Made by a program: the position numbers and the translations under genes. From Cucumis sativus (Eukaryota > Streptophyta > Magnoliopsida > Cucurbitales > Cucurbitaceae), in contig NC_026657.2 in NCBI RefSeq assembly GCF_000004075.3, positions 23,654,408 through 23,718,407 on the forward strand: a DNA stretch of 64,000 nt, written 5' to 3'. Positions 45,974 to 58,500 of the stretch are shown in pieces; position 1 is the stretch's first letter; each line of letters starts with the position of its first letter. A model generated the notes under the pieces. It did no database searches. It had not been told where the DNA came from and was given only the letters and a program-made list of their open reading frames with translations.

Positions 45974-48900
45974 CTAAGAAGGTTTTTTCTTTCTTCCACT
46001 TTGTGAGAGACGCTTCAGCACCTGTGGTCGAGTTCTCATTCCCCTGTAAGACGAACATGAACATTAAATCAAAGTTGAAGATCCTATGATGTAGAACACA
46101 CTGTTAAGAGAAGGTAGGTGAAGGAAGATACCTGTTATACAAGTAAAAGAAGACGTAGAAAAACATAACAAAAAGGATCGTCAAAACTGAAATAACAATG
46201 TAGAACACACTCCTCCGAACCTGCAAGCACACAGAAGAATACATTTGACAAAATGAAATTTCATCAGAGATTTTCAGTAGTACAAGTGCCAAAAGAAAAA
46301 GGAATACAGATATGCAATACACGTCAATCACTCTCTAGTTTGATTCATACAGAAAATGTATTCGTGCAATATGGTTTGAACTATCTTCCAGCTGATTGTT
46401 ACAATACAAAATGACTAGATGAACTTAAAATGATCATTGAATAAATCGATGAAATGTAAATTTTAGATGGCTCGACCAAAAAGTTTCTACTTTGCGTTTT
46501 ATGTGATATAGTTCATTGCCAACATAATGCACGTTGATATTATGATACACATATCTTAATGGTTAATCAAAATAAGAGAAAACAATGCTATAATATGAAT
46601 ATTGCTCAACATACTTGCATCATGTGCTAAAGAAACTGAACTAAAGGAGTTTTACATGTGTGTGTGCATATTTACAATGAAACAACTTACCTGTCGACCT
46701 CTGGAGAAAGGTTTTGGCTTTCCGCTACATGTGTGTGCATCACAGAACTGGTGCAAGAAGAATTCTACCATTTCAATAACACCAAAAGTGTTCTATTAGA
46801 TAAATGATAGAAGTAGTGAAAGTTGTCAAATGAGGGGAGTGGAAAATTCCTAAACCTACCATGAAGATGACTGGCCAAAGCTCCCTCATCAACAGGAAAA
46901 CAGCTGTCAGCAAGGCCCTGCAATGAATTAACAAACGTTCAAAGGTGGTAAATTGAGAGGAAATAAAGAAGAAATCGATAGGAATCTCCTGATGTCACCT
47001 CACACATATGTTTATTTCTTGCTGCAGCAGCAGGATTGCATTTACTTTTCTGTGATACTGCATCAATCACATGGTCACAGTGCAATGCACCACAAAGATC
47101 TGCCAAGCATCTATTTCGACTCTGGATTAAACATGAGCAAGATAATCAACGTACTATATCAGCAAAAACTGAAGCAAACAAAGCTTTTTCTAGTGCTAAG
47201 AGATATGCCCCTGAAGTACAAGGAAGAAAGGACCATGCAAGCCATCGAACTTCTGAAAAGAAGCCTAAACATATTTTTTAAGTAAAACAAATGTGGGGGT
47301 GGGGATTTGAACCTTCCAAAGGAGAAGGAGCAAATGTCATAACCAAGACATGTTTATGTCGGCAAGAAGTCTGAACATATTATAGCCTGAGGTCTCAATC
47401 TCATGTTATGTCCACTTCTCCAAGATTATTGACTAGATACAGTGAACTAATCAAAGCTCACAATTTAATAGGAAAGTTGTATAACGATCTTACACAGCAA
47501 ACTAATTGTCATTACTACTGTTGGAAGTTGAACCATGGACAGCAACTCACCACATTGAGCAAATTATAGTGTCGATTGTCAAAATGCTGATCGATATACT
47601 TTTCTTCGTAGAATCTTTTTCTACAATATCCACACTTCCAGTCATTAAAATCTAGATGGCTCTTGTGCTGTTCTTGATCTCTGAACATGTCATTATCAGG
47701 GTGAAGCCTACACTTAGTAGAAATCTTGTATTTCTTTTTTTCCACAAAGGGCATTAGATACTGCGTCAAGAGAAAAACATTCCAATTTAGTTTAAAGTAT
47801 CATATCATACGTACCAAACATGTCAAGCAATCAACAATTACTTAGTTATAAAGACTTGTGAACTCAAATCCGCTAACATGTCTCTCATTGGGCCTAGATA
47901 TCTAAGGCTTTTGTAACTACCCCGTGGACTTAATATTGTTAAGTTGAGGTCCTTTCTTGTAGTGGTTTTCAGGAACTGAATTTCATTGTACTCTTTCATC
48001 ATTTCTCAATGAAGTTGTTTGTTGCAATCAAGAAACAATTAGTTAATTATAAAGACACTCCATCCAAGTGTTGAATGAATACCTCCTCAATTACTTTCCA
48101 TGCCGCTCTACTCCTTTCTCTCGAGCAATGTACCTCATGAGCATTGTTCCAGTCCTGCTTCGGAGTACTGAACATCAACTCCAAACCCCAAAAATTAAAA
48201 TTTATCATCATAACTAAAAGGAAAATACACCAAAGCATAGCATCTACTTGGAATAAGCTATTGTGTTGACTAGGTACAGAATTTCAGGTCTGTCTAAAAG
48301 CATTGAGACCAATACTACAAACTAGAAAGAGAGGGGAACAATCAATCACTGACAATATAAAGAAACAAACACATTACCTTTCACTGGCAGAATCTTTAGA
48401 ATTAGAACCCTGGGGGAAAATGACAACAAAGCAGAATGTCATACATAGATTAATGTTGCAATCAACCATATAAAGTAAGCAAATGAAAACAAACATAAAC
48501 TCACAACTTTGCAGAGAAGTAATGATTTGACTTTCCCTCATTTCTTTTAGTTTTAACAAACAATTCCAGTGGAACAGAACATAAGAAGAGATCCAAAATA
48601 TAATGATTGGTTGAGAAAACTTCAAATATTTTGATTCCCACATGAATTAACAGAACCCCATTCACATATTTTAATTTGACTTCGTGCAGAAACATTGGGA
48701 ACGCTTTACAACAAATTATCTAGTTAAATAGACAAAGTCGTGAGGAAGCCAAATCAAACTCTAGAGTATTTAAACTGAATCATTTCTGTATAAAATTTTC
48801 CAATCCATAGTTATTTTACTAAATCAAACAATGAAAATACACCTGAAGAAGAATGGATGGAGACCCATGTAGCAAAAATTGAATCTAAGAGAGGGAGTTG

Positions 48901-49028
48901 AATTGATAGGCGAAAATAAGCACCTGATTCAATGATTGAAGAGGAAGAGTGGAAGAAACTGTGTGGGGTCGCAAAGAAAGAAGAAGAGAAAAGATGAGAA
49001 GTGCAACCCTTATGGATCGCCTTCCCAT
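45974..49028 (-). CDS. Secretory-pathway C2H2-finger, single-pass membrane protein
   Basis: Nine exons in coding order: 48924-49028, 48378-48409, 48083-48167, 47551-47760, 46999-47121, 46860-46917, 46691-46764, 46132-46220, 45974-46043. All have GT-AG sites and rejoin in one frame (281 residues). The N-terminus (MGRRSIRVALLIFSLLLSL) is a signal peptide. A lumenal C2H2-like finger (WKCGYCRKRF...DQHFDNRH, about residues 117-137) is followed by Cys-rich exons (CLADLCGALHCD, CNPAAAARNKHMC, HQFCDAHTC). A membrane helix (VFYIVISVLTILFVMFFYVFFYLY, about 232-255) and a basic cytosolic tail (GRKKKPS) end it. The finger is thus probably lumenal, structural or zinc-storing, not DNA-binding. I recognise a conserved plant family but not its function. 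The exon 5 acceptor has a close alternative 15 bases away, which would shift the frame. Confidence 0.85.
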
Positions 49029-49164
49029 CGTCGATGTATTGAAACCTCCACCAGCTGAATTGAAACGCAACCGATTCCGAGAGGAAACTAGAAAAAACCT
49101 CCGAAGACAGTGTGGGTCATTCCTTAATTTTAGAACTACCAGGGGAAATTTTGTAATTCTTTGA

Positions 49165-52100
49165 AAAGATGTTACTTTGGTTCGGTAAATTGAAGATTGT
49201 TTAATACTCTGACAAATACGTTATTTGAAATAGTAAAATATTTTCTAAACTTTTCCTATATTATATAAATAGTTTTTTTTTTTTTTTTAATTTTAAATTA
49301 ATAATTTCAAAAGATTAAGTTACATTAATTTTTTTAACTTGGATTTAAATCGAAATTGAACTAAGATTTGGATTCATATCAGACACCTATAAATCAACCC
49401 ATCAACAACCTTTTCTTGGTTACCATCTTTGAGCTGCACCGCCGGAATAGTTTATGAGCGGGGGGAAAGAGTAGAAAGTGAGAGATGGGGAGAAAACACA
49501 GTGGCAGATTCTTAAATTTAAACAAGAAATCAATACAAGATCAAGCATGAAGTTTCAAACAATATTACATTCATTCAATCATTAAAAGTGAGAATTCTCA
49601 AGAAAATACATCTACAATCCTATTCCCAATAAAAAAAGTTTATCTTAGTTCTAATCATTCTTTTGAAGACCTCAAGAAATTTGTTGAACATCAACGTAAT
49701 CTTAATGAATTCTATTACAGATTATGGCAAAAAGTGAGGGAAATAGCCTTTTATATTCAGAAAAGGATTGAAATGCACGCACAAGCATTCATCAGAGTTT
49801 AGAATGCAGTGGTGCTTAAGGCGGTTAAAGGGTAGTGCAACAACGCTTCATGTAGGAAAATTATGCTCAGGTTAGAGTTTTTGCAGTGCAACTGCGATCC
49901 AATCTTGCACAATGACGCTCTTCAAGATGGTGATTTCGGGTCTTTAGTGCCATGGTGGGTGCAACTACACTCCTGCTCAATGTCTTGTGTGATATGAATT
50001 CAACCATACAACTTTTACATGTGTCCGAAAGAGCAATTACAAGAAGCAAAAAGCAAAGAAGATTCAAGAGACTTTCACACTCACTTCAAAAGCTAGCAAA
50101 TTCACATCAAGCGGTAAATAATTTTGAGGAAAAAATTATATACAATGTTAGTTCAATAAGTCAAAATGAGAATAGATTAAATATGACTCCAAAAAAATTC
50201 AATAGTTTAGAAAACAAACGACAAAATAGTGTGCAGATTTTGTAAAGAAAATGTTGATAATTATGCACTACATGGAAAACGTGAGTCAAACCATGTCAAA
50301 TGTTCACATAAAAGTTGTCGCCTTCTAAAAAATTTATTTTAAGGCTTTTGAAAACTTTGTGCATTTCTAGTTTTCCAATTTGACTTATAATTTAGCATGC
50401 AATCTCATTTTAAGTCTATAGTCTTATTTTCTTCAATTGACATTAAAGTGTATTAAAATGACTTTTGAGCTTCCACCCCATGCACGATCACTTAATCTAT
50501 AAGATGGATTATAATGCTCTTGAAGATGAAGACTATCAATCTTAAAAAACTTGTACGTATTCAACCATTTTGGTGTTGTGATATCTTTTCAAGTCTTGCT
50601 TTGGATTTGATCAAATCAATTCATTGGATTAGTCTTGATCAAGCTAATTCTAGAGTGGATTGTCTTAGGATATAAGAGCAGCCATCGTAGATTCTAGGTT
50701 TGATCTATATTAGCTTTCTTTGTGAGTTTCTGCAAGGATTTTAGAAGGAGTTCTAGCTTTGCATCTAATAAACACGGTGGGTGCTTATCATTAGGAAACC
50801 TTTTTGAAACTCTATTATGTGAGCAAGCTTTACCCCAAACCTCTTTTGTAATTTTTTCTAAGTTCATCTTATCATTCACTTTCAACAATGAGGACTTGCT
50901 TGTTCTTTTGGTTTATATATGTGTGGACTCAGTGTGTGAAGCGTATTGAGTTTATAGTTGAACTAGGCGATACGTCACTGAGCATGTTCACAGCATGCAA
51001 GAAGCTTATATTGTGTGATTGGTTCTATGCGATTAGTCATTGGTTATGTACAAGTTTTCCTATTGCTTGTCCAAGTGCAAGCAAAGTAGTAAGTTTACCT
51101 AGATGATCCAGGGTCAAACACAGGGAATTGATTTAAGACATTGGTTCTAATATTTACTTACCATCTAGGCGGTATAAAGAATCAAAGAAGAAAGAATATA
51201 AAGAATGCAAGAGTAAACTAAATTACTTATCTAAACCTAGAGAATCTACAAAGAGGGGATGAGATGGTGAAATGGGAATGCGAACTGAATATGTGAACTA
51301 ACTAGTATGCGAGAAAGAGTCGAGGAATATCTATGCATTATAACACGATTAAGCAACGTGATAGCCTTGATGCGGTATAACTTACTCAACCAATTTATAA
51401 CTAAGGTGTGCTCCTCTCGAAGTCATTAAACGTCACACATGGTCACCTCTAGGGATCCATATGACTAAGTGTGATTAGCCGACATATATCTAAAAGAGTT
51501 CACTTATGAGACATATAGAACTTCACGATTAAGGACAGCAACCTCTCAGTGCCTAGTGCCCACACTTGTTCACCTTTCAGGATACAAATGATGGAAGTTG
51601 TCTCGCAAAGGAAGAGAACTCTTCCTTGCTACTTATCCTCTCGAGTAGTTGGCAAATTACGCTAGCCAAGCAATGAGAATAGCTCAACTAACGTGATAAG
51701 ACGATAAGCGAAACTTTCTATCAAGAACTTATCACCAACTTAAACTATCAACACATTGACTGGTGGAAAGTACATAAATGATGAATTGAAAAGGTATAAA
51801 CATGTAATATATATAAAGAATGTAGGCTTTCGGTCATTGTATAACATGAACAATATGCATATTACACAAATAATATAAAAAGGAAAGACAGAAGATTGGG
51901 AATGAATACAAATTAAGGGAATGAGAAATGGAACCTTAACCACTCAGACTCTAAGCTCTCACTTACAGTATGATCGGAAAAGAAAAAAATAAAAAACTTT
52001 ACAACTTTTATTATTTGGCTCATTCAAGCCCCCATCAAGGTGGCTCATTCGAGCCTCTATTCTTTGTTGAAGGAGTTCTTTTATAGACAACTTTTGGCGA

Positions 52101-53170
52101 GAAACTCTATTCTTCTTAGTATGCCAGCATCGATTGCAGTCGTGGAACGTCACCTCAACTCTAATTACCATTCTTGTCTTCTAGTAAACAACTTCTTGTG
52201 TTGTGATTTGGTCTTCTCGCCCGTTCTATTCGAGAGTGACTCTTCGATTTGCTAATTTCTTCTTTTGTTTATAGACCCACATTACATCATTCCACTAATC
52301 AGTTTTTTACCGCTTAGTTTCAACTAATAACAGATTAACTATCTTGGCAACTAATAACAGATAATAACAAACTAACTATCTCATTACATCATTCCACCCC
52401 TAGCATCAAACTCGTCTCGAGTTTGTCATGAAAGTTGAAATCCATCCGACGTTGCCTATCTTTGAGAAATTAGTTCTACTTTGATTTACTTGCGCCAGAT
52501 GGATTCATTTACCTTTGAGAAATTAGTTTTACTTCTCTATTTACCGTGTTTTCAGGTGGACTTTTTGGGCTTAAGTTTCGTTGGTCCATAAGTCTGACCC
52601 TTAGACCCTAATGGATTTGAGTCTTATTTAGCTAAACTAAGGACATTTTTTGGGCTCATATTGGACTTTAGCCCATATAATAATATTTAATTTGACCAAA
52701 GTAATTAATTTCATTCAAGGATGATCATGATGAAAATATAGCATCAAGATTAGCCAATTTATGCCCTCTTTCTCAATCTTTTATTGGTCTCAAATTCAAA
52801 TGTTTGTAATTTCTCATTTGTCCCAAATTCAGATATCGGTAATTTTCTCATTAATTTGAGAAATAACGTGACAATTTGTGATTGGTCCAAAATTTCTCAT
52901 TCAACAGTGTCTATATTTATTTGAATACAACATAAAATGGGATATGAATCAATATTAAAAATTAACAAAATATCCCAAAAAACGGAAAGAAGGTAAGTTT
53001 TTACGAACTATTTTTCTTCCAAGATCGCGTTCATAAATCATAATAATAGAAAATATATGATCTTTTTAATAAAAACTAGAGATCTTCTCAATGAAGGCAA
53101 TCTTTTAGGAAAGTCTGGTTGAAATTAATCACAAGATCTGTTAGTAAAAAATTAGGAGATAGTTTAATAA
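49165..53170. other. Repeat-derived intergenic DNA, no gene supported
   Basis: Open frames are short and unrecognised. The stretch with ATGATCCAGGGTCAAACACAGGGAATTGATTTAAG (51103-51137; shown here only as the landmark GGTCAAACACAGGGAATTG) and the following non-coding DNA resemble long, non-coding LTR-element interiors of plants. CATTACATCATTCCAC occurs twice, at about 52282 and 52383, and TTTGAGAAATTAGTT twice at about 52462 and 52537, both direct repeats. LTR ends could not be fixed. Confidence 0.35.
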
Positions 53171-53174
53171 AAGT

Positions 53175-53345
53175 TAGGAGATCTCTTAGTCTCAATATCT
53201 AACTAGAAGGTCGTGGATTCAAAATATAGTGACCACCTACTTAGAAATTAATTTCTAACGTAGTTTACTTGACATCCAAATGTTGCATTTTCAGACAGGT
53301 TTCACACGTGAGATTAGTGGTAGTGGTCCGTGAGAATATGGGTGA
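53175..53345 (+). mobile_element. Decayed SINE, second copy of the 15.9-kb family
   Basis: GTGGATTCAAAAT near 53213 is a worn B box. Downstream GAAATTAATTTCTAACG, TTTACTTGACATCCAAATG and CACACGTGAGATTAG follow the same order as in the copy at 15917-16125 (GGAATTAATTTTCC, GACACCCAAAT, CCCGTGAGATTAG). The A box is not recognisable. It is more diverged than the intronic copy. Confidence 0.55.
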
Positions 53346-53644
53346 TTTGTCCCAAGAGGAGAAAGAATCATTCAAGAAGGAAAAAGGAAAAAAGCATGAC
53401 AATAAAATTTTTTAGAGTAATAGATATTCTCTTTTATTTTTAGGTTATTCTGTGAAATTTTCACCCAAAAAAAAAAAAGAAAAGAAAAAACCAAATTTAC
53501 TCAACTCCGTCTGATCTCCTTAGGGTTTTGAGGAGCTGGTTATTCTCCTCCTTTCTGCTGAGTTCGCTTCTCTTTTTCATTCCCGAAGTATTCTACGTAA
53601 GGCATACAGCTTCATTCAGTTTCCAAAGCCTTCCCTCTTATTCA

Positions 53645-54037
53645 ATGGCGTCCATGCTTCAAAATCTCATTAGAAAATCGCCACCCACGAGATTAATTGC
53701 TGCTTTGGGTGCTCAGACCTCACAAAATCTCTCAACACCCTTCATTCTTCACCAGCCCCTTGATTTTGATAAGAAACCAGATGCACATTGCCATTCTAAT
53801 ATAAACTCTGCTTCTACTTCGAATCCGTCTCATTTTTCCCAGTTTTACCCTAGTTTTCCATTTGGGCTTTGCTTGCCCCAAATCTCCTCTACTGGGTTGC
53901 TTCCGTTCGAGCCCGATTGTGTTGAGCAAGACGATTCTCGGAAGTTGTGGGCTGATAGCGTGAAGAAGAAGAGGAAACGCAAGATGAACAAGCATAAGTA
54001 TAAGAAGCTAAGGAAGCGGCTCCGAAGACAGACATAG
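53645..54037 (+). CDS. Mitochondrial small ribosomal subunit protein mS38 (AURKAIP1/COX24 type)
   Basis: A single-exon frame of 130 residues, starting MASMLQNLIRKSPPTR. The open frame extends upstream without an ATG, so the first ATG at 53645 is used. The C-terminus reads LWADSVKKKRKRKMNKHKYKK then LRKRLRRQ, the short, extremely basic motif that defines the AURKAIP1/COX24 C-terminal domain of mitoribosomal mS38. The N-terminal arm has Arg/Lys without acidic residues and fits a mitochondrial presequence. The middle is Ser/Pro/Phe-rich and poorly conserved in this family. The protein would bind mitochondrial small-subunit rRNA. Only the C-terminal 30 residues carry the assignment. Confidence 0.85.
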   Translation: MASMLQNLIRKSPPTRLIAALGAQTSQNLSTPFILHQPLDFDKKPDAHCHSNINSASTSNPSHFSQFYPSFPFGLCLPQISSTGLLPFEPDCVEQDDSRKLWADSVKKKRKRKMNKHKYKKLRKRLRRQT

Positions 54038-55195
54038 TTAATTCATTTGGTAAGACTATTTTTTTATAGTCTTTTAGATTGGGCTGAATGAATTTCTTTC
54101 TTTATTGTTCTCTCGAGGCAAACGCTTTAGAGATAATTGTTTGGCAAACTTTCCACAGAGCAGATTTGCTTTTCATTTTCCGGAATAAGTTTGGAAGTGT
54201 TCTGTTAACTTGGAGTACAAATAATTCATGTTAGTAAAGTAGTGATTCATACATTATGATTAGGGTTCATTACAGATTTTGATTTGATTTTGCTTTTGTT
54301 TTAAGATTGATACTAATGTAAGATGAAGGGTTGTTATCCAATTTATTTCCACTGGATCTGTGTAATGCCTAAATTTTCTGGTATACGATTAGACCTTATG
54401 GTTGTAAAGAATCAAGCTGCATTTCTGCTGGCAATATACTTGTTTTTATACTTTATTTTATCATCTATTAATCTATGAGCCTTCAAGTGGGTTCTTCTCG
54501 TGTATGTCTGTAAGTGTGCTCTCTCGGAAAATTTGAAGAAACCAAGTTCTTTTGATGTGGCTTTATGCTCTTTTATTGGTGGCATGGAGAGGGACGATGG
54601 AATATTGATATGTCCTTCAGAATTTTTCTTTATGACAAGGGCAGGGTTGCTGAAACTTTAGACCGTGCAAATCTTTCATTGAAACGGATTTGTCTTCTGA
54701 TGTTGGACTTATGTTTTTTGAACGACTACCTTTTGCCTCTCGTCTTACCTCTATTTCAGCTCCAATCCCCATCCCTTCAAAACAAACAAAAAGGAAAAAA
54801 CAGGATTATATTTGGACTTTTTTATTTCAACTTTAGTTCCTTTTTCTATGGGATCTTGAAATTGATTGCATGGGCATATCTCCGAACGCAAGGAATACAG
54901 GCCAATGTATTTGAATTAGTTTGCACTATGATGACTCAGTTTGTATCACTGTATGCAAGGTGGAACAAAGTAACAGGTTGTTCTATTCGTTCTTTTATAG
55001 ATGAAAATGACTTTGGTTTGTTCTTCTTGCAACTGTCTTTGTCTAGCACTCTGATTGGCATTCATATTGAGTTACATGTAACTCATCTGGAATCATCGTA
55101 AGTAACAGTCTATAATCTATTTATTGAAATGTTTCAGTAGTTGAAAATTGAAATCTTGAAATCTGACTGGTTGGGTAAATAATAAATATCACTGA
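54038..55195. other. 3' flank of the mS38 gene
   Basis: It has a 178-codon frame at 54565-55101, hydrophobic and Leu/Phe-rich, with no recognised domain. Its composition looks like T-rich non-coding DNA. It could belong to the mS38 3' transcript or a non-coding RNA. No other feature seen. Confidence 0.4.
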
Positions 55196-55557
55196 GGGGG
55201 CATTTGTGGCTCCGAGTTGGATATTATAGTCATTGGGTTATAATAGTTAATGAGTTATTGTAGTTAGTGTTTGGGGTGCAAATATTTTAGTCCGAGTTAG
55301 AATAGATTGTGTTTGGAGTGGAAATTATTTTTGTTTGGGTAGGAAATGATAAACACTGTAGCAAAGAAGAAAAATGAAGAGTGAAAAATAGTAAATACTA
55401 TAGCAAAGAGGATTTTGAAATAGCATTTACTCTACTTAATTGTAACCTGTAGGTTGTAAATATGTGTACGCACCACTGATATTGTTGTTGCCCCAAACAT
55501 GGAGTGGGGTATAATAACTCACTCCACCAACTTCTAGTTGGTGTCCCAAACGGCCCC
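55196..55557 (+). mobile_element. Tourist-like (PIF/Harbinger) MITE
   Basis: About 362 bp without coding capacity. The ends are imperfect inverted repeats: left GGGGGCATTTGTGGCTCCGA, right (minus) GGGGCCGTTTGGGACACCAA, the classical start of Tourist-type MITEs. Flanks are TGA (55193-55195) and TAA (55558-55560), which fits a 3-bp TWA target duplication with one mismatch. A possible older relative lies near 20685. Confidence 0.7.
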
Positions 55558-55560
55558 TAA

Positions 55561-58500
55561 GATTCTAAAAGTTGATAGATGGAAACACATTAGATGAGCG
55601 CTTGTAGTACAAACATTGATTCACAAGCTGGAAAAGGATGTGATAATGTAGGAAGATGCACTTCCATTGTCAGCTAGGATATGTTACTTGAGGTAGCAGC
55701 TACACACCTTGACACCTCAATGATCTGATATGAGTTTTGAAATTGAGGTAGAAGCTTGAAATTCGGTAAATCATTTCTTGATAGGTGTGTTAAGGCTGTG
55801 GTAATTGGATGATGCACTTCCATTGTAAACTAATATTTGTTAGTTGAGCATAAGCAGATTTCATGTGATCAAATATGTTCATCAATTTTGATATTGAGAG
55901 AAAAGCTCAAGAATACTCTAGGTTTAAATATTTTGAAAATTCAGAACCAATTATTGCTGTTGGGTGTGTATTGATGTAATTATTGATAGGATATGACAAC
56001 AATGACCTGATATGCTTTGGTTTTCTATCTCTTGCTGTGACATATAAATGAAAGATTTCTTTTCCAGAATGTATTGTCCCTTCTTGCTTGATATAATCAA
56101 AGAGGGCTTGTCCCAATCACTATGGTATGAAATAGACCATATACTTGTGGCCTCCATCTTTTCATACTTTACGACTTGGCAACTTTGTTTCTTCTCGGCT
56201 GAATCTGATATGGTAGAAATATCATTTTACCTGCTGAATGGCCCCTGTAAAGCTGGTCAATTTGTTCACTCTCTTGATAAGAAAGGTTCTGATACATGTT
56301 ATTAGACTAAAAAAATTGTTTGATTGGAACTAAACTGGTATAGCTGCTAAAACCAATCATCGTTGTGCTCGATGTATTTTGTGAACCCTGGACCTTCAGA
56401 ACCAAGCAAAGAAATCTGTGAGGCAAATCCAGATTCTCTGCCATAGATGGGGGACATACCTCATCATCCCATCACTACAACAAAAAAGAAGAGGTAGGAT
56501 CAGAGAGACCCACAACTTCTTTTCTTCTATTCTTTTACATAAAACATGGGACCCCCACTCCCTTTATTCTGCCCATAGCTTCATTTCTACTTCCTCGTTA
56601 TTTTCCCCTTTATGTTTAGTTGTTATTTAGTCATTTTCAAACATAAGAGGTTGATGTTTGCTTTATGATCTTGATTTGAAGCTTTTTCTCCTTAATTTTG
56701 GGTCCATGTATCGTGGCTGACATTATGACATAGATTTTTTTTTTTTTCTAATTCACGAAGAACTTTTTGTGGGGTGTGGAACGAATTTATTTTTTGAATT
56801 TCAGGAAATCAACGTTATTTATTAGTTTTGACAAAATTTTCATGTAGTACATGCATATCTCATATCAAGATCTCTCCTAAGTCTTTTCTTATATTGTGAA
56901 TTAAGTTTGATAAATTTAGCTGGTGAACTTTTTGATCTCTATGATTTGGAATAGAGGAAATAATGATTCCCTTCCCATGTGCCTATTGTGAATTGTTTTC
57001 TTCACTGTAATTGAGAATAATTTTTACCATTGCAGCAATTTTGATCAGGTTGCTGCTGATGGGACTTGAGAGGTCAGGAAGAGACTCTTCTTCCCCCACA
57101 GACAAATTGATATGTTTGTGTATTTTCTTAGTTGAACAATTCTTGACCGTTTGAATTTGCTACCGAAACAATCAACTTGAAGTATTAAGCTTGAAATGGA
57201 AAGACATGTTGATGAAAAATATCGATATGATTGTCTTTGATGAGATTCAAGAAGAGTAATTGGACTAAAATAAATTATAGTGAATACACAAGAAAAGGAA
57301 GAAAAAGTAAAAAGGGGAAATATCACTTCATTCAACAGCATTGTATGGCTTCATGATGTAAAACATAACATGTTCTAAGTTCCTTCTCAGACAATTGTAC
57401 TCTTTGAGCAACAGCTAACTTCACAGGGAGACCACTTGATGCTAGAGAGCTTAATTCTCTAATTGTTCATCAATTCTTTTCATTAGTTAATAATTTTGAT
57501 TTAGTTAAAACTATTGTAACATGATAGCTTAAATTACCACTTTAAGCTTTTAATGTCAAATTGATTTAATTTTACGTTATACTTTTGTTGTTACTACCAT
57601 ATAGCTCAGTTGATTAAAATATAGAAAATAAGTGAATATTGTCTTATTGTTATATTTATAAATATTTCTAATTAAGAAATATTGTTATATTTATAAATAT
57701 TTTAAATAGTTTCTTTTAAAATAATTGTTTCATATTTGTATTGGAATTAAAATCTAAACTATTATATTCAAAAGTAAGGGGCTAGTTTTCATAAACAATG
57801 AAAAGTTTCCTTATTTTAATCTTTGAATGTTTTAGAATAGCTTTTGAAAAGCTGGAAAGAAGTGTTTGTTAATGTGCCACTCAATTGTACAAAATCTAAA
57901 TACATATGAAAAGTAAATTAGTGAAAGATTATCAAAGGTTGGAAGTGAGGTTGAGAGAAAGATGGATAATCTGTATGATTCACAAATGTGTCATGTGTTT
58001 ATATTCATGTATGTATTTAGATTTGTTCGAGTGTGAACATTTTCACCTATGAATTTGAAGGTAAAAATCTATTAACTTTATGAGTTAAAAGTAAAAGACT
58101 ATAAAATTTAGAAGTATAAATGAAATAAAATCTAACGATACTTTTAATAATTAAAGTTAATAAAAAGTAAGATTTATTAAATTTATTTTAGAGATATTTT
58201 TAAAATCCAAACTCTACTTAGTCTATTTATATATTTATATTGTAAATAGTTTTAATATTTTGCTACCATTTTTCTTTAATTTAATTTTAGTTACTTGTTA
58301 ATTTAATTCAATTAAAGATTTAAATTAATTTATTGATTAACAATTGAGTCATGACTATTTAAGGTCAAGAATTGAAGAAGGTGAATGATTGTTCCATCAA
58401 CATTTTAGAAAGTTTATCAATTGAGCATAATAAACCTTATTTGGGGATACGTTGAATACAAACACTCATTTCATTTATATTTGTTCATTATGTCAGATGA

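Noticed and set aside
47285..47420. A reverse-oriented SINE (GGGGATTTGAACC near 47299 looks like a B box)
   Set aside because: Only the B-box-like word is present; no A box at the right distance and no second copy in the window.
54565..55101. 178-codon plus-strand frame downstream of mS38
   Set aside because: Leu/Phe-rich composition typical of T-rich non-coding DNA; no conserved pattern, no splice partner found.
56473..56488. CACTACAACAAAAAAG as a transposon start
   Set aside because: Same reasons: no partner end, no subterminal repeats.
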